From Bog-950 sp046329535 (GTDB lineage: Bacteria; Bacteroidota; Bacteroidia; Chitinophagales; LD1), in NCBI GenBank assembly GCA_046329535.1, contig JAXLUN010000001.1:496001-560000 (forward strand): a stretch of 64,000 bases of DNA, given 5' to 3'. The notes under the pieces were generated by a model. It ran no database searches. It had not been told where the DNA came from and saw only the letters and a program-made list of their open reading frames with translations. Position 1 is the stretch's first letter, and each line of letters opens with the position of its first letter. The translations under genes were made by a program, and so were the position numbers. Positions 52,058-61,004 of the stretch are shown here, piece after piece.

Positions 52058-52135
52058 ATGATAGCACTCTTCATTATCTCACTCCTTGTTTTCGGCTACC
52101 TCATTTATGTATTGCTGAAACCCGAAAAATTTTAA
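52058..52135 (+). CDS. kdpF: K(+)-transporting ATPase subunit F
   Basis: The 25-residue product, MIALFIISLLVFGYLIYVLL plus KPEKF, is a single membrane helix with the family's final (Y/L)-x-L-L-(K/R)-P-E-(K/R)-F. It stabilises the KdpABC complex, and it lies directly ahead of kdpA (3 nt between stop and ATG), as in other kdp operons. It is too short to appear in usual gene calls. Confidence 0.88.
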   Translation: MIALFIISLLVFGYLIYVLLKPEKF

Positions 52136-52138
52136 GCC

Positions 52139-53860
52139 ATGAACACAGAAATAACAGGCGTCATCTTTATGTTTTTAGTCAGCGTGTTGCTGGCCATACC
52201 CTTTGGTAAATACATAGCCAAAGTATATGCGGGCGAAAAATCCTTGCTCGATTTTTTACGCCCCCTCGAAAACTTCTTTTTTAAACTGAGCGGTATTGAT
52301 GCCACTAAGGAAATGACCTGTAAGCAGCACATGGTGGCGCTGCTTACAATTAATGCTGTATGGTTTGTGTATGGCTTTTTGGTGTTGCTGTTTCAAGGTT
52401 CGCTGCCGCTCAACCCCGATAGCAACCCGTCTATGACGGCCGATTTGGCTTTTAATACGGTTATCAGCTTTATAGTCAATTGCAACTTGCAGCACTACAG
52501 TGGCGAAACAGGCGTAAGCTATTTCTCACAGGTGTTTGTGCTTATGTTCTTCCAGTTTGTATCGGCTGCCACGGGTATGGCTGCTGCGGCTGTGCTGTTT
52601 AATGCCTTGCGCGAGCGCACTACCGCCCAACTGGGCAACTTCTACAACTACTTTGTTAAGTCCATGACAAGGATTTTGCTGCCCCTGTGTTTAGTGGTAG
52701 CGGCTGTGCTGTTAATGAACGGAACACCCATGACATGGGAAGGAAAAGACACCATTGTAACGTTGCAAGGCGATACTGTACAGGTTTCGCGCGGGCCGGT
52801 AGCTCCATTCGTTCCTATAAAACACTTAGGCACAAACGGTGGCGGGTTCTTCGGTGTAAACTCTGCTCACCCGTTAGAAAGCCCTAACTACATCACCAAT
52901 GTTACCGAAATGGTAGCGCAGTTAATTATTCCTTTTGCCATGATTTTTGCTTTCGGTTTTTATCTGAAGCGTAGAAAACTTTCGTGGATGATTTTTGGGG
53001 TAATGACGGTGGGCTTCCTGATGTTGACCATTCCGAATGTGATTTTAGAAATACAAGGCAGCCCCGCTATTACAAAAATGGGCGTTGACCAAAGCCTGGG
53101 CGCCATGGAAGGGAAAGAGGTGCGCTTCGGCACAGCCGCTTCCGGCTTTTGGAGTATAGCCACTACGGTTATCTCTACCGGCTCGGTTAACTCTATGCAC
53201 GATAGCAGTATGCCGCTTTCGGGCATGAATGAATTGCTGGCTATGATGGTGAACAGTTTTTACGGAGGCGTAGGGGTAGGCATCCTCAACTTCTTCATCT
53301 TCATCATCATCTCGGTATTTATTGCAGGGTTGATGGTGGGAAGAACACCGGAGTTTCTGGGCAAAAAAATTGAAGCCCGCGAAATGAAAATTGCGGTGCT
53401 GGTTACGCTTCTTTCTCCGTTGCTAATACTAGGCGGAACGGCTTTAGCCGCTTATCTGGCTGCGCACGACACTCCCATGGGCTGGTGGTTCAGCGGCAAT
53501 GCAACGGGCTGGTTAAACAACCCGGGTTATCACGGCTTTTCGGAGATGTTATACGAGTTTACTTCTGCCAATGCAAACAACGGTAGCGGCTTTGAAGGGC
53601 TGGGCGATAATAATCCGTTCTGGAATATCATAACAGGAATTGTACTTATCCTCGGAAGGTATCTGCCAATTATTGGTCCGGTGGCTATTGCCGGTTTAAT
53701 GGCAGGTAAAAAATACATACCCGAAAGTGCCGGAACACTGAAAACAGATACGCTCACTTTCGGAGCTATGGTGTTGGCAGTAATTGTCATAGTAACCGCA
53801 TTGCTGTATTTCCCTGCACTGGCATTGGGACCTATTGCCGAACACTTCAGTATGCTTTAA
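52139..53860 (+). CDS. kdpA: K(+)-transporting ATPase subunit A
   Basis: KdpA is the potassium-selective, channel-like subunit of the KdpFABC pump, related to SKT transporters. The 573-residue product has about ten helices and the selectivity-filter loops, such as TNGGGFFGVNSAHP (near 236-250) and NNGSGFEGL in the last repeat. It lies between kdpF and kdpB in the standard order. K+ uptake occurs in the inner membrane, powered by KdpB. Confidence 0.97.
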   Translation: MNTEITGVIFMFLVSVLLAIPFGKYIAKVYAGEKSLLDFLRPLENFFFKLSGIDATKEMTCKQHMVALLTINAVWFVYGFLVLLFQGSLPLNPDSNPSMTADLAFNTVISFIVNCNLQHYSGETGVSYFSQVFVLMFFQFVSAATGMAAAAVLFNALRERTTAQLGNFYNYFVKSMTRILLPLCLVVAAVLLMNGTPMTWEGKDTIVTLQGDTVQVSRGPVAPFVPIKHLGTNGGGFFGVNSAHPLESPNYITNVTEMVAQLIIPFAMIFAFGFYLKRRKLSWMIFGVMTVGFLMLTIPNVILEIQGSPAITKMGVDQSLGAMEGKEVRFGTAASGFWSIATTVISTGSVNSMHDSSMPLSGMNELLAMMVNSFYGGVGVGILNFFIFIIISVFIAGLMVGRTPEFLGKKIEAREMKIAVLVTLLSPLLILGGTALAAYLAAHDTPMGWWFSGNATGWLNNPGYHGFSEMLYEFTSANANNGSGFEGLGDNNPFWNIITGIVLILGRYLPIIGPVAIAGLMAGKKYIPESAGTLKTDTLTFGAMVLAVIVIVTALLYFPALALGPIAEHFSML

Positions 53861-53881
53861 TCACACAGAAAAGATAAAACT

Positions 53882-55900
53882 ATGAGTAAGTCAATTAATA
53901 CATCGCTCTTTCAGCGCGAATTAGTGAACGAAGCCTTCAAGCAATCGTTCGTAAAGCTGAACCCTAAAATAATGTTCCGCAATCCGGTAATGTTTACCGT
54001 TGAAATAGGAACAGCCATCATGCTGGTAGTAACTCTTTACTCGGCATTCAGTGGCGATAAGTCGCAGGGCTCATTCGTCTACAACCTCATTGTGTTCTTC
54101 GTGCTACTGCTCACTTTGTTGTTTGCCAACTTTGCAGAAGCCATAGCCGAAGCAAGAGGGAAAGCACAGGCTGATTCGCTGCGCAAAACCCGCGAAGAAA
54201 CTCCTGCAAAACTGGCAAACGGAACCACTGTATCATCATCGCAATTAAAGAAGGGAGATATTTTCCTATGCGAAGCAGGTGATATTATTCCCACCGATGG
54301 TGAGATTATTGAAGGCCTCGCTACTATTGACGAAAGCGCCATTACCGGTGAAAGTGCTCCGGTAATCCGCGAAGCAGGAGGCGATAAAAGTTCGGTTACC
54401 GGTGGCACTAAAGTGCTGAGCGATAAAATTAAAGTGGTGGTAACCACACAACCCGGAGAAAGTTTCTTAGATAAAATGATTGCCCTGGTGGAAGGTGCCA
54501 GCCGCCAGAAAACACCCAACGAAATTGCCTTAACCATTTTGCTGGCAGGCTTTACGCTGGTGTTTGTAATTGTGTGTGTAACCCTCCAACCTTTTGCATT
54601 GTATGCAAACACCCCTATCACCATTGCTGCTTTTATCTCGTTGTTTGTTTGCTTAATCCCTACCACCATAGGTGGCTTACTCTCGGCCATTGGTATTGCA
54701 GGAATGGACAGAGCTTTGCGTGCTAACGTAATTACCAAAAGTGGTAAAGCAGTTGAAACTGCCGGAGATATTGATGTGTTATTGTTGGACAAAACAGGAA
54801 CCATCACTATCGGTAATCGAAAAGCCACCAACTTCTATCCGGCTGATGGAGTAGATAAAGACCAATTTGTAAAATGTGTGGTGCTGAGTTCGTTAAGCGA
54901 TGATACGCCCGAAGGAAAATCAATTATTGAACTGGCGGGGGTTAATGCTTCTTCATATCAGGTAGCCAATCCCAAGTTCATCAAGTTTACAGCCGAAACA
55001 CGTTGCTCGGGAATTGACTTTGACAATACACGTATTCGCAAAGGGGCAACCGATGCTATTCGCAACTTGAGCGAAAAGGCCGGATATACTTTCCCTGGAG
55101 AAACAGCCCATCGCGTAAAACAGATTTCCACTAACGGAGGAACTCCTTTAGTAGTTTCTGAAAACGAAAAAGTAATTGGTGTTATTGAATTGCAGGACAT
55201 CATAAAACCCGGCATTCAGGAACGCTTTGAGCGCTTGCGCAAAATGGGTATTAAAACCGTAATGGTAACGGGTGATAACCCGCTTACAGCAAAATACATT
55301 GCTGAAAAAGCAGGAGTGGATGATTTTATTGCCGAGGCAAAGCCCGAAGACAAAATGAATTACATCCGCAAAGAGCAAGCCGAAGGAAGGCTGGTAGCCA
55401 TGATGGGTGACGGAACCAACGATGCCCCTGCTCTGGCTCAAGCTGATGTTGGTGTGGCCATGAACAGCGGAACACAAGCTGCCAAAGAAGCGGGCAACAT
55501 GGTGGACCTCGATAACGACCCCACCAAACTGATTGAAGTGGTGGAAATAGGCAAGCAGTTACTTATGACCCGCGGAACCCTTACTACTTTCTCTATTGCC
55601 AACGATGTGGCAAAATACTTTGCCATTGTTCCGGCTTTGTTTATTACTTCTATTCCGGCATTGCAGGGCTTAAACATTATGAATTTGCATTCACCCGAAA
55701 GCGCCATTCTTTCTGCGGTCATATTCAACGCTATTATTATTCCGCTACTCATTCCTCTTGCATTAAAAGGGGTTGCCTACAAGCCTATTGGTGCCAGTGC
55801 ATTACTCCGCAGAAATCTTTTCATCTACGGTTTGGGTGGTGTGCTTATTCCATTCATAGGCATAAAACTGATTGATCTGGCAGTATCATTATTCATTTAA
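53882..55900 (+). CDS. kdpB: K(+)-transporting ATPase subunit B
   Basis: KdpB is the P-type ATPase subunit that phosphorylates itself and drives K+ uptake. The 672-residue product has the actuator TGES at 155-158, the phosphorylation site D303 (DKTGT), and the hinge motif MMGDGTNDAPAL with membrane helices around. The TGES serine (Ser158 here) is the residue phosphorylated in E. coli to switch off the pump at high K+, a possibility here. Standard kdpA-B-C order, 21 nt after kdpA. Confidence 0.97.
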   Translation: MSKSINTSLFQRELVNEAFKQSFVKLNPKIMFRNPVMFTVEIGTAIMLVVTLYSAFSGDKSQGSFVYNLIVFFVLLLTLLFANFAEAIAEARGKAQADSLRKTREETPAKLANGTTVSSSQLKKGDIFLCEAGDIIPTDGEIIEGLATIDESAITGESAPVIREAGGDKSSVTGGTKVLSDKIKVVVTTQPGESFLDKMIALVEGASRQKTPNEIALTILLAGFTLVFVIVCVTLQPFALYANTPITIAAFISLFVCLIPTTIGGLLSAIGIAGMDRALRANVITKSGKAVETAGDIDVLLLDKTGTITIGNRKATNFYPADGVDKDQFVKCVVLSSLSDDTPEGKSIIELAGVNASSYQVANPKFIKFTAETRCSGIDFDNTRIRKGATDAIRNLSEKAGYTFPGETAHRVKQISTNGGTPLVVSENEKVIGVIELQDIIKPGIQERFERLRKMGIKTVMVTGDNPLTAKYIAEKAGVDDFIAEAKPEDKMNYIRKEQAEGRLVAMMGDGTNDAPALAQADVGVAMNSGTQAAKEAGNMVDLDNDPTKLIEVVEIGKQLLMTRGTLTTFSIANDVAKYFAIVPALFITSIPALQGLNIMNLHSPESAILSAVIFNAIIIPLLIPLALKGVAYKPIGASALLRRNLFIYGLGGVLIPFIGIKLIDLAVSLFI

Positions 55901-55919
55901 CAAGAAAAACTATCTCTAT

Positions 55920-56486
55920 ATGAAAACGAATTTACTTCCCGCTCTCCGGCTTACGTTAGTTTGCATTTTATTCTTCTCCGGTGTTTACTCGGCTATTGTG
56001 TGGGGTATGGCATTAGCCATTGCTCCCAATGGCGGCAAAGGCGAAACAGTGCAGGTAAACGGAAAAACTGTGGGCTATGCACTTATCGGTCAAAAATTTA
56101 CCGATGATAAATATTTCTGGTCGCGCCCATCAGCGGTTGATTACAACGCAGCTTCTTCTTGCGGCAGCAACAAAGGGCCTTCAAACCCCGATTACTTAGC
56201 CTTGGTGCAGGCGCGCTTAGATACTTTTCTTGCGCATAACCTAACCATAGCAAAACAAGATGTGCCTGCTGAACTTATTACAGCTTCGGGCAGCGGGTTA
56301 GACCCCGACCTTTCACCTAAAGCAGCATTGATACAAGTAGAGCGCATAGCTAAGCTGAGAAATATCAGCAAACAAAAATTAGTAGACTTGGTAAATAGCA
56401 AAACTCAAAAACCGGTATTAGGGCTTATGGGAACTGCCCATGTCAATATTCTTCAACTTAATATTGCATTAGATAATCTTAAATAA
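55920..56486 (+). CDS. kdpC: K(+)-transporting ATPase subunit C
   Basis: From ATG 55920 the product has 188 residues with one N-terminal membrane helix (about 8-30) and an external domain with FTDDKYFWSRPSAVDYNAASS and GSGLDPDLSPKAA, the KdpC signatures. The longer frame from 55872 adds 16 residues overlapping kdpB and is not preferred. KdpC is needed for KdpFABC assembly and K+ affinity. It ends 84 nt before the porin-like gene. Confidence 0.96.
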   Translation: MKTNLLPALRLTLVCILFFSGVYSAIVWGMALAIAPNGGKGETVQVNGKTVGYALIGQKFTDDKYFWSRPSAVDYNAASSCGSNKGPSNPDYLALVQARLDTFLAHNLTIAKQDVPAELITASGSGLDPDLSPKAALIQVERIAKLRNISKQKLVDLVNSKTQKPVLGLMGTAHVNILQLNIALDNLK

Positions 56487-56570
56487 TTTGCACGGTGAAA
56501 TGCCATGATTCAAAAAATGAAATGAAAATCATAGACACTCCGCATGCTTTTTAAAATCAAATTTAGATAG

Positions 56571-57794
56571 ATGAAAAAGTCAATTCTATTTCTCGCTATA
56601 TCATTAGTGTCGCTTAGTGGTTTTAGTCAGGTAACTTTGTCCCCTGCCGAAAGAGCGGCACTTATTCAACAGATAAAACAGGAGCTGCTCGACTCGCTTC
56701 GCGCAGAAAACCTACAGGTAGTTTCAGTTAGCGATAGCCTTGCAGCAGAAAGAGCAAAACCTTGGAAGGGCAGCCTGGAACTGAGCGCTTATGTTGAAGC
56801 CTATTACCTCTACGATTTCGGGCAGCCCAAAACCGGCAATCGTGCGGGCTTTATATACAGCCATAACCGCCACAACGAGTTCAACGTAAATCATGCGTTT
56901 ATTAAACTGAACTACACGGCTGCTCGCCTTCGGGCTAACATAGCATTTATGGCAGGTACTTATGCTAATGCCAACCTTTCTGCCGAGCCTGGTGTGCTGA
57001 AAAATATTTTTGAAGCCAACGCGGGTATTAACCTTTCAAAGAAAAAGCAACTCTGGTTAGATGCCGGAATTTTTGCATCGCACATTGGCTTTGAAAGTGC
57101 TATAGGTAAAGATTGCTGGAACATGACGCGCAGCATTTTAGCTGACAACTCGCCTTACTACGAAAGCGGAGCAAAACTTACTTACAGTTCCGACAACGGA
57201 AAGTTTTTGGCAAGTGCTTTAATACTAAATGGATGGCAGCGTATTCAGCGGGTAGGGGGTAACTCGCTGCCATCGTTCGGCTGGCAGGTGCAGGGCAAAC
57301 CTACCGATAGAATTTTGATTAACTCTTCATCGTTTATCGGTACTGATAAACCGGATAGCGCGCGCCAAATGCGTTACTTCCATAACTTTTATGCCATCTA
57401 TAACCTTACGGACAAGTTTGGTTTAACATTGGGCTTTGATGTGGGCGCTGAACAAAAAGCAAAAGGAAGCAGGCAATATAATGTGTGGTATACACCGGTG
57501 CTCATTGCCCGTTATCAACCCATTGAGCAACTTGCGCTGGCAGCACGTTTTGAATATTACAGCGATAGAAATGGAGTAATAATTGCCACCGGCACACCCA
57601 ATGGTTTCGAAACGTTCGGTTACTCGCTCAACCTGGATGTTATTCCGTTTGCCAATGCGATGATTCGTATGGAAGGGCGTTTGTTTCAGAGCCGTAAAGA
57701 CGAAACATTCACCGATAGAAAGGGAAATTCAACTCAACTCAATCCATCGGTAGGTTTATCATTTGCCTATGCCTTTGCGCACCAGTTTAAATAA
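56571..57794 (+). CDS. Outer-membrane porin-like beta-barrel of the kdp operon
   Basis: The 407-residue protein has a signal peptide (cut near 20), a short Glu/Lys-rich helical region (25-55), and then many amphipathic strands with aromatic girdles (ELSAYVEAYYLYDF, FNVNHAFIKLNYTAARLRANIAFM), ending in the aromatic strand FAYAFAHQF. It looks like the putative OmpL47-like or DUF1597-like outer-membrane porins found with kdp genes in Bacteroidetes. Its place between kdpC and kdpD suggests it lets K+ across the outer membrane, an inference. The following gene starts 2 nt later. Confidence 0.85.
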   Translation: MKKSILFLAISLVSLSGFSQVTLSPAERAALIQQIKQELLDSLRAENLQVVSVSDSLAAERAKPWKGSLELSAYVEAYYLYDFGQPKTGNRAGFIYSHNRHNEFNVNHAFIKLNYTAARLRANIAFMAGTYANANLSAEPGVLKNIFEANAGINLSKKKQLWLDAGIFASHIGFESAIGKDCWNMTRSILADNSPYYESGAKLTYSSDNGKFLASALILNGWQRIQRVGGNSLPSFGWQVQGKPTDRILINSSSFIGTDKPDSARQMRYFHNFYAIYNLTDKFGLTLGFDVGAEQKAKGSRQYNVWYTPVLIARYQPIEQLALAARFEYYSDRNGVIIATGTPNGFETFGYSLNLDVIPFANAMIRMEGRLFQSRKDETFTDRKGNSTQLNPSVGLSFAYAFAHQFK

Positions 57795-57796
57795 CG

Positions 57797-58924
57797 ATGG
57801 AAGAAACCCGTAAATCAGCTGAAGAGTTTCTTGAACTAATCAAACGTTCAAGAAGGGGGAAGTTTAAAATCTACATTGGCATGAGTGCCGGTGTAGGTAA
57901 AACTTACCGCATGTTGCAAGAAGCACATGCTCTGTTGCGTAATGGTATTGATGTAAAAATCGGTTATATAGAAACGCACTTCCGTAAAGAAACACACGAA
58001 TTGCTGGAGGGTTTGCCGCTGATACCGCGCAGAAAACTTTTCTACAAAGGAAAAGAGTTGGAGGAGTTAGATGTGCAGGCGGTTATCAATCTTCGGCCCG
58101 AGGTGGTTATAGTTGATGAACTGGCACACACCAACATTGAAGGCAGCAAAAACGAAAAGCGCTGGCAGGATGTGTTGGAAATACTTGAGGCAGGTATCAA
58201 TGTTATTAGTGCAGTAAATATTCAACACATTGAAAGTTTGAATGAAGAAATAAAAGCCATTACAGGTATTGAAGTATCCGAACGTATTCCCGACAAAGTA
58301 TTGGCACTGGCCGATGAAGTGGTGAACATAGACTTAACGGCTGATGAACTGATTGTTCGTTTAAAAGAAGGTAAAATTTACAAGGCTGAAAAAATTCAGG
58401 CAGCGCTCAATAACTTCTTTAAACCTGAACATATTTTGCAGTTACGAGAATTGGCTTTAAAAGAAGTAGCCGCACAGGTAGAACGAAAAGTGGAAAAGGA
58501 AGTGCCGAAGCAACAATCACAAGCCCGCCCTGAGCGCTTTCTGGCCTGCATCTCCTCTAACCCCGACACAGCCCGCAAAGTAATCCGCAAAACAGCGCGG
58601 CTGGCCAGCTATTACAATGGCAAATGGTTTGTGTTATATGTGCAAACTCCCTCCGAAAGCACCGATAAAATTCCACTCGATAAGCAACGCCACCTCATCA
58701 ACAATTTCAAACTGGCTACCGAGCTGGGCGGAGAAGTCATACAAATACAAAGCAAGAATGTTCCCATGGCTATGCTACAGGAAGCTAAGCGCTTTAACGT
58801 AACTACCATCTGTATCGGTAAACCACACCTCAGCCTTTTTAAAATAATTTTAGCTACCAATCTTTTCAACGAGCTTCTCAAGAGCATCGAAACTTCCGAT
58901 ATTGATTTAATTATTCTCAGTTGA
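57797..58924 (+). CDS. KdpD-type sensor domain protein without histidine kinase
   Basis: The 375-residue product equals the N-terminal part of KdpD: a KdpD domain with Walker A GMSAGVGKT (28-36) and VIVDELAHTN, followed by a USP-like domain (about 245-375). Both act as the K+/turgor-sensing cytoplasmic module in E. coli KdpD. The membrane part and the kinase are absent. They appear in a modified form as the next gene, 13 nt downstream. It is not a frameshifted KdpD, because the next protein has a distinct architecture. Probably it signals to that kinase. Confidence 0.92.
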   Translation: MEETRKSAEEFLELIKRSRRGKFKIYIGMSAGVGKTYRMLQEAHALLRNGIDVKIGYIETHFRKETHELLEGLPLIPRRKLFYKGKELEELDVQAVINLRPEVVIVDELAHTNIEGSKNEKRWQDVLEILEAGINVISAVNIQHIESLNEEIKAITGIEVSERIPDKVLALADEVVNIDLTADELIVRLKEGKIYKAEKIQAALNNFFKPEHILQLRELALKEVAAQVERKVEKEVPKQQSQARPERFLACISSNPDTARKVIRKTARLASYYNGKWFVLYVQTPSESTDKIPLDKQRHLINNFKLATELGGEVIQIQSKNVPMAMLQEAKRFNVTTICIGKPHLSLFKIILATNLFNELLKSIETSDIDLIILS

Positions 58925-58937
58925 ATTCTGTGTACAC

Positions 58938-60617
58938 ATGAAAGTAAAATCCAAAATACGCTTAGGGCTGCTTTTCCTGCTGGTCATTATTATTCTTTTG
59001 TCGGGTGCAGGCAGTTACTACATTAACTACTTGGCCAATGAGTCGGAAGATATCCTCCGCGAAAACTACAACTCGCTCACCTACACCAAAAACATGATTG
59101 ATGCCCTCGATGATAAAGCAGCCGACAGAGCCATCGTGAGTTTTGAAACTAATCTGATAAAACAGGAAAACAACATCACCGAAAAAGGAGAGAAGCAGGC
59201 TACCGAGCGTCTTCGGGCTCTTTTCATTCAGTATAAAACCCATCATCGTTCCGACTCGCTGGCGGTAGTTTTGCGTTCTGAAATTTTAGCTATCCAGGAA
59301 TTGAACATGAACGCCATTACCGAAAAGAACAATGCCATTACACAAAAAACAAAAACTGCCTTTGCTTACATCACTATCCTGGGCACGCTCTGCTTTCTGC
59401 TCAGCTTTACTTTCGTTATCAATTTTCCGCGCTGGATTGCCGATCCTATAGTGGCCCTTACCGATGGTATCAGAAAAATTTCCGGCAAGGACTATTCTGC
59501 CCGCATACAACTGAGCTCTAACGATGAGTTTGGCGAACTGGCACAGGCTTTCAATAACATGGCTGAACAACTAAACCGTTGGGAACACAGCAACGTTTCA
59601 AAGCTCATGTTCGAAAAGAGCCGTATCGAAGCTATTATCAATAACATGCAGGATGCGGTTATAGGTTTAGATGAAAACCGGAAAATCCTTTTCATTAACG
59701 AAGTGGCCGAAACGCTTCTTACATTAAAGAAAGAAGAAGTAGTGGGCAAGTATGCTCCCGATGTGGCAATGCAAAATGATTTATTGCGAAATCTGCTGAA
59801 TAAAACAGGCAGCAACGAATTGAAAATATATGCGAACAATAAGGAGAGCTACTTTGTAAAAAATTTTAAGGAAGTGACTACTGGTGAAAAGGTGATTGGC
59901 GAAGTAATAGCCCTGCACAACATCACCCCTTTCAAAGAACTGGATACCGCTAAAACAAACTTTATAGCCACGGTATCGCACGAGTTAAAAACACCTATTG
60001 CCAGCATACGCATGAGTGTTGAGCTGCTGGAGAATGAAAAAACCGGAGGGCTGAACACCGAACAAAAACAACTGGTGCAAAGCGTTGATGACGATACTGC
60101 CCGCCTGCTGAAAATTACCGGAGAGCTGCTGAATATGACACAGGTAGAAACCGGAAACATACAGCTCACTTTTAATAAAGTAGCTCCCAAACAAATTGTA
60201 GAATTCGCTGTTGAATCTGTGCGCACACTGGCAGAGCAAAAACAAATTCAGCTAGAATTTTCTATACCTGATAATCTTCCCGGTGTAAATGCAGATTTAG
60301 ATAAAACAGTTTGGGTGTTGGTCAACCTTCTAACCAATGCTATTCGATACTCCCATGAGCAAGGTAAAATTCAGATAGTTATTGAGGATAAAGAGAAGTA
60401 TGTTCAATTCTCAGTTACAGATTTCGGTATAGGAATTGATGAAAAAAATATGCCTCGCATTTTCGAAAGATATTTTAAAGTTCCCGGAAATAAAGGTGGC
60501 ACTGGTCTTGGTTTAGCTATTAGCAAAGAATTTATAGAAGCACAAGGAGGTGAGATTTCCGTAATCAGCAAAACAGGATTTGGAAGTACTTTCGCAATTC
60601 GACTCACAAAGGCCTGA
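58938..60617 (+). CDS. HAMP-PAS sensor histidine kinase of the kdp locus
   Basis: The 559-residue protein has two membrane helices (about 8-28 and 141-162) around a small periplasmic domain, then a HAMP domain (163-215), a PAS domain (about 228-335), the phosphoacceptor H348 in TVSHELKTPIASI, and an ATPase domain with FGIGIDEKNMPRIFERYF and GGTGLGLAISKEF. It likely phosphorylates the NtrC-type regulator at 49198. Its location directly after the KdpD-like sensor suggests the two work together. The periplasmic domain differs from the four-helix membrane region of canonical KdpD. Confidence 0.92.
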   Translation: MKVKSKIRLGLLFLLVIIILLSGAGSYYINYLANESEDILRENYNSLTYTKNMIDALDDKAADRAIVSFETNLIKQENNITEKGEKQATERLRALFIQYKTHHRSDSLAVVLRSEILAIQELNMNAITEKNNAITQKTKTAFAYITILGTLCFLLSFTFVINFPRWIADPIVALTDGIRKISGKDYSARIQLSSNDEFGELAQAFNNMAEQLNRWEHSNVSKLMFEKSRIEAIINNMQDAVIGLDENRKILFINEVAETLLTLKKEEVVGKYAPDVAMQNDLLRNLLNKTGSNELKIYANNKESYFVKNFKEVTTGEKVIGEVIALHNITPFKELDTAKTNFIATVSHELKTPIASIRMSVELLENEKTGGLNTEQKQLVQSVDDDTARLLKITGELLNMTQVETGNIQLTFNKVAPKQIVEFAVESVRTLAEQKQIQLEFSIPDNLPGVNADLDKTVWVLVNLLTNAIRYSHEQGKIQIVIEDKEKYVQFSVTDFGIGIDEKNMPRIFERYFKVPGNKGGTGLGLAISKEFIEAQGGEISVISKTGFGSTFAIRLTKA

Positions 60618-60749
60618 TGTATCAATTGCTGTTTTGTAAATTTAACTGGGTACCGCGATTTGATAGAAACAGTAAACATCTCACACCTGATTCAATGAAC
60701 TATTCTTTTTTGTTTAGTAATGTACTTTAATCTGTAGTTCATTACAAAC

Positions 60750-60788
60750 AAAAAAATGGTTACAAGATTTAATCTCCTGTAACCATTT
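60750..60788 (-). terminator. Rho-independent terminator of the tRNA gene
   Basis: AAATGGTTACA (60754-60764) and its complement (60778-60788) form an 11-bp stem with a 13-nt loop. Reading on the minus strand, it ends in seven T residues, 10 nt after the tRNA. Confidence 0.88.
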
Positions 60789-60798
60789 AACTTTTAGG

Positions 60799-60872
60799 GT
60801 GGTCCCTGCTGGGATCGAACCAGCGACCCTCTGATTATGAGTCAGATGCTCTAACCATCTGAGCTAAGAGAC
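60799..60872 (-). tRNA. tRNA with CAT anticodon (Met, or Ile2 after lysidine modification)
   Basis: The minus strand folds into a 74-nt cloverleaf: acceptor stem GGTCTCT with AGGGACC (one G-T pair), D arm GCTC/GAGC, anticodon stem TCTGA/TCAGA with loop CTCATAA (anticodon CAT), and T arm GCTGG-TTCGATC-CCAGC. The 3' bases after the discriminator A are CCC, so the CCA end is not encoded in full. The acceptor does not match initiator tRNA. The GGTCGCTGGTTC region resembles Ile2 of E. coli, so Met and Ile2 are both possible. Confidence 0.9.
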
Positions 60873-60894
60873 CGGACAATTTTTCAATTGTTGG

Positions 60895-60904
60895 GGCGAA
60901 AATA
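60895..60904 (-). promoter_or_regulatory. Candidate -7 promoter box (TATTTTTCGC) of the tRNA gene
   Basis: It lies 22 nt upstream of the tRNA 5' end on the same strand and matches the recurring TAnnTT(T)CGC form with one extra T. Confidence 0.4.
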
Positions 60905-61004
60905 ATTATTCAATCGTATTTCCGAAATGTTCAGCGCAATTCGTGCTTGCAATTATTACCCAATCATCCGTTTGTTCTTCTGTATCATTGCCTGCATTTA
61001 CAAT

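Noticed and set aside
57797..60617. Frameshifted canonical KdpD
   Set aside because: The second frame has its own start, two membrane helices, HAMP and PAS domains, so it is a different architecture rather than a broken C-terminal half.
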